Below the pieces are notes generated by a model. It was given only the letters and a program-made list of their open reading frames with translations, was not told where the DNA came from and ran no database searches. A program made the translations under genes and the position numbers. From Shewanella zhangzhouensis (lineage in GTDB: Bacteria > Pseudomonadota > Gammaproteobacteria > Enterobacterales > Shewanellaceae), in contig NZ_CP080414.1 of NCBI RefSeq assembly GCF_019457615.1, positions 2,726,501 to 2,790,500 on the forward strand: DNA of 64,000 nt, read 5' to 3'. Below are positions 61,741-64,000 of the stretch, piece after piece. Positions within the stretch are counted from its first letter, which is position 1. The number at the start of each line of letters is the position of its first letter.

Positions 61741-61868
61741 TTGTCACCCTCTTTATTCTCCGCATCCGGCCGCTGTCCGGTTGCTGCTGTTTCCTTGCTG
61801 ACCTGACGACTCAACAGGTCTGACCATTAAAAGTGTGACCCGATTCTAACTTCTTGTCATCGGGTTTT

Positions 61869-61880
61869 AAACACTTGTTT
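61869..61880 (-). promoter_or_regulatory. Candidate PsrA operator upstream of fadIJ
   Basis: AAAC-ACTT-GTTT, the 4-N4-4 palindrome described for PsrA, the fatty-acid-responsive TetR repressor of gammaproteobacteria. It lies 129 bases upstream of fadI and about 90 bases before the divergent moxR-type gene. Confidence 0.45.
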
Positions 61881-61967
61881 GCATTTTTGCCACTAGCCAA
61901 GGGGTAAGGGAATTTTTTACCATAGGGGATGTCTCAAGCTTATCAATAGAATAAATCGAGTTGCATC

Positions 61968-62924
61968 ATGCCTTTGAGCCGTTTTCAAGCCTTAAGAAAA
62001 TACCTGAACACCCTGATTTTGGGTCAGCCTGTTCTCACCGAAAACCTGCTTATCGCGCTGGTTGCCAATGGTCACCTGTTGGTTGAGGGCCCACCGGGTC
62101 TGGCCAAGACCCGCGCGGTCAAAGCCTTGTGTGATGGCGTGGAAGGCGACTTTCACCGAATCCAGTTTACCCCGGATTTGCTGCCAGCGGATTTAACCGG
62201 TACCGACATCTATCGTGCCCAAACCGGCACTTTCGAATTTGAGTCAGGGCCCATCTTCCACAACCTGATTCTGGCCGATGAAATCAACCGGGCGCCAGCC
62301 AAGGTGCAATCGGCGCTGCTGGAGGCCATGGCAGAAGGCCAGGTCACAGTGGGGAAGAAGAGCTACAAACTACCCAAATTCTTTTTGGTGATGGCCACCC
62401 AAAACCCGCTGGAAAACGAAGGCACTTATCCGCTGCCCGAGGCTCAGCTTGACCGATTTTTGATGCATCTGAATCTCGACTACCCCGATGCCCAAACCGA
62501 GAGGCTTATCCTCAAGCTGTCCCGGAATGAAGCCTTGCAGGGCGAATTGCCCTCGGTGGAGCCCATCGCACAGGCAGATATCTTCGAGGCCCGTACCGAG
62601 GCATTGGAGCTCTATCTGGCCGAGCCGCTGGAGCAATATATTGTCGACATCATTATGGCGACCCGTGAGGGCCATAAGTACAGCGAAGAGCTGGGCAACT
62701 GGCTCGATTATGGCGTCAGCCCCAGGGCCAGTCAGGCACTCGAGCGCTGCGCCCGAGCCCGCGCCTGGCTCGATGGCCGCGACTTTGTGTCGCCGGAAGA
62801 TATTCAGGCCGTAGCCCCCAATGTGCTGCGCCACCGTTTGCTGCTGAGCTTCCGTGCACAGGCGGAAGGTATCAGCGCCGATGCGGTGATTGACCACATT
62901 TTGTCTCAGGTGGCCGTGCCCTGA
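61968..62924 (+). CDS. MoxR-family AAA+ ATPase
   Basis: A 318-residue ATPase. Walker A is VEGPPGLAKTRAVKAL (about 38-53), Walker B ILADEINRAPAKVQSALLEAMAEGQV (about 101-126), and sensor 1 VMATQNPLENEGTYPLPEAQLDRF. MoxR proteins assist assembly or metal loading of partner VWA-domain proteins. The next gene, DUF58, overlaps by one base (TGATG), the usual MoxR-DUF58 pairing of Bat-type operons. Confidence 0.93.
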   Translation: MPLSRFQALRKYLNTLILGQPVLTENLLIALVANGHLLVEGPPGLAKTRAVKALCDGVEGDFHRIQFTPDLLPADLTGTDIYRAQTGTFEFESGPIFHNLILADEINRAPAKVQSALLEAMAEGQVTVGKKSYKLPKFFLVMATQNPLENEGTYPLPEAQLDRFLMHLNLDYPDAQTERLILKLSRNEALQGELPSVEPIAQADIFEARTEALELYLAEPLEQYIVDIIMATREGHKYSEELGNWLDYGVSPRASQALERCARARAWLDGRDFVSPEDIQAVAPNVLRHRLLLSFRAQAEGISADAVIDHILSQVAVP

Positions 62925-63880
62925 TGCGAGGCCCAATGTCTGCGCTTAATGCGTCTATCCCTACCCTGCCGCTCTTTGCCGACGGGGTGCATCTGGATAC
63001 CCCGGAGCTGTTGGCCTGCCAGGAGCTTGCCAGGGCGTTGCCGGATTTGCGCAGTCAGGCCCGCGCCGGTATGGCTGGCCACAGAGCCAGCCAAATCAAA
63101 GGCAGGGGTATGGAATTTGCCGAAGTGCGCCAGTATCAGAAAGGCGATGATGTGCGCACCATCGACTGGCGTGTTACCGCCCGCACAGGCAAGACACACA
63201 CCAAACTCTTTGTGGAAGAGCGTGAGCGCCCTGTGCTGCTTCTGGTGGATTTAAGTCACAGCCTCTATTTTGGCTCCACCCTGATGTTGCAGGCGGTTCA
63301 GCTTTGCCATTTGGCCACCACCCTCGGCTGGCGTGCCATAGGCCATGGCGATCGCATTGGTGCCCTTATCGCCAGTGAACATGAACACCTGGAGCTGAAA
63401 CCCAGAAGCCGTAAATCCGGCATGTTGCAGCTCATCAGCGCGCTGACCGAAGTGCATCGTCATCAGTTAACTGCCTTTGATGCCACACCACGGGACCCTG
63501 AACATTTGCTGCGGGCCTGCCAGCGGCTGGAGCGCATCGCCAAACCCGGTTCGCTGATTTGGCTGCTGTCTGATGGTTCAGGTTTCAGCGAGGCCTGCGT
63601 CGGTCCCTTGATGAACCTAAAACGCCACTGCGAGCTTGGCGCCTACCTGGTCACAGATCCCCTCCGTGATGGCCGCCTTCCTATGCCCGATAACCTGGCG
63701 CTGCCGGTGCGCGAAGCCGGCAAAGAGAAGCTTCTCGACCGCAGGGGCTACCAGACTTGGCTTGAGCGCCAAAGAGCGCAGGCCAAGGCGTTTGAACATC
63801 TCACCCAGCGGCTGGGCATCGCACTGAAAACCGTCGATGCAGGCCAGCCGCTCTCGGCCCAGTTGGACATATTGCGTTAA
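62924..63880 (+). CDS. DUF58 domain protein (MoxR partner)
   Basis: A 318-residue protein. The DUF58 signature GRGMEFAEVRQYQKGDDVRTIDWRVTARTGKTHTK lies near residues 62-96, followed by a VWA-like region (LLLVDLSHSL) with a metal-site-like DLSHS. It is the partner of the MoxR gene with which it overlaps. An alternative start is ATG at 62936, 4 bases after GAGG. The function in Shewanella relatives is not defined; envelope stress or oxidative stress tolerance is reported for Bat-type operons. Confidence 0.88.
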   Translation: MRGPMSALNASIPTLPLFADGVHLDTPELLACQELARALPDLRSQARAGMAGHRASQIKGRGMEFAEVRQYQKGDDVRTIDWRVTARTGKTHTKLFVEERERPVLLLVDLSHSLYFGSTLMLQAVQLCHLATTLGWRAIGHGDRIGALIASEHEHLELKPRSRKSGMLQLISALTEVHRHQLTAFDATPRDPEHLLRACQRLERIAKPGSLIWLLSDGSGFSEACVGPLMNLKRHCELGAYLVTDPLRDGRLPMPDNLALPVREAGKEKLLDRRGYQTWLERQRAQAKAFEHLTQRLGIALKTVDAGQPLSAQLDILR

Positions 63881-63884
63881 TACC

Positions 63885-64000
63885 ATGGTAAATCCCTCGG
63901 CAACTCCTGCAGGCAACCCCATGCTTGCACAAATGAAAGACATTCAGCTGCCGCCAGAGGTGTCAGCCTGGCCACCCGCGCCCTGGGTTTGGCCGGTACT
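63885..64000 (+). CDS. DUF4381 family protein, N-terminal part (cut by window edge)
   Basis: An open frame from ATG 63885, 4 bases after the DUF58 stop, running off the right end. The visible residues MLAQMKDIQLPPEVSAWPPA then PWVWPV match the start of DUF4381 proteins, which follow DUF58 in such operons and continue with a membrane segment. Only 38 codons are visible. Confidence 0.75.
   Translation, partial: MVNPSATPAGNPMLAQMKDIQLPPEVSAWPPAPWVWPV

Overview
The window reads as a chromosomal segment of a Shewanella-like gammaproteobacterium. The evidence is gene order and family content: a trp operon with separate trpG and trpD and a fused trpCF, the asd-fimV-truA-folC-dedD-cvpA-purF block, the fabB/mnmC-yfcL-aroC-prmB-smrB-sixA block, and fadIJ. 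Coding density is high and most genes are housekeeping. I found no rRNA, tRNA, insertion sequence, prophage or CRISPR array.

Layout. 1-7300: a truncated AraC-type regulator, SohB protease, a VolA/Pla-1-type lipoprotein phospholipase, YciK, an M14 carboxypeptidase-like enzyme and a sialidase-like protein. 7396-11328 (minus): trpH(rnm)-yciO and scpA-scpB-rluB. 11400-18446 (plus): the trp operon with a leader peptide holding three consecutive Trp codons and an attenuator. 18600-25400: isochorismatase-like hydrolase, alpha/beta hydrolase, yciB-yciI-xthA, a chemotaxis receptor, a DUF1097 membrane protein and a YcbL-type metallo-hydrolase. 25560-29990: an S33-type peptidase, a DUF4250 small protein, a 9-bp tandem repeat and topB. 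30078-40322 (minus): pdxB-asd-fimV-truA-folC-dedD-cvpA-purF, with accD missing from its usual place between truA and folC. 40444-49676: fabB, mnmC with a degenerate methyltransferase half, yfcL, an ATP-NAD-kinase-like gene, an MFS transporter, aroC, prmB, smrB and sixA. 49842-57893: an M16 peptidase, a 1414-residue beta-propeller/PAS/GGDEF/EAL protein with an AT-rich sensor half, and a two-gene small-protein cassette. 57914-64000: a small membrane protein, fadJ-fadI, and the start of a MoxR-DUF58-DUF4381 cluster.

The most unusual part is 57234-57893. A good match to a sigma-54 (-24/-12) promoter precedes a 129-residue protein made of a signal-peptide-like leader and eleven 9-residue repeats with an invariant GSPHIRY core. 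It is followed, after a strong ribosome binding site, by a 38-residue basic peptide ending GWWN and a 12-bp terminator hairpin. I do not recognise either product. The cassette looks like a self-contained, conditionally expressed unit directly downstream of a c-di-GMP sensor gene whose input half has atypical base composition.

All calls come from reading the sequence. No database search was run, so family names rest on recognised motifs, length and gene order.
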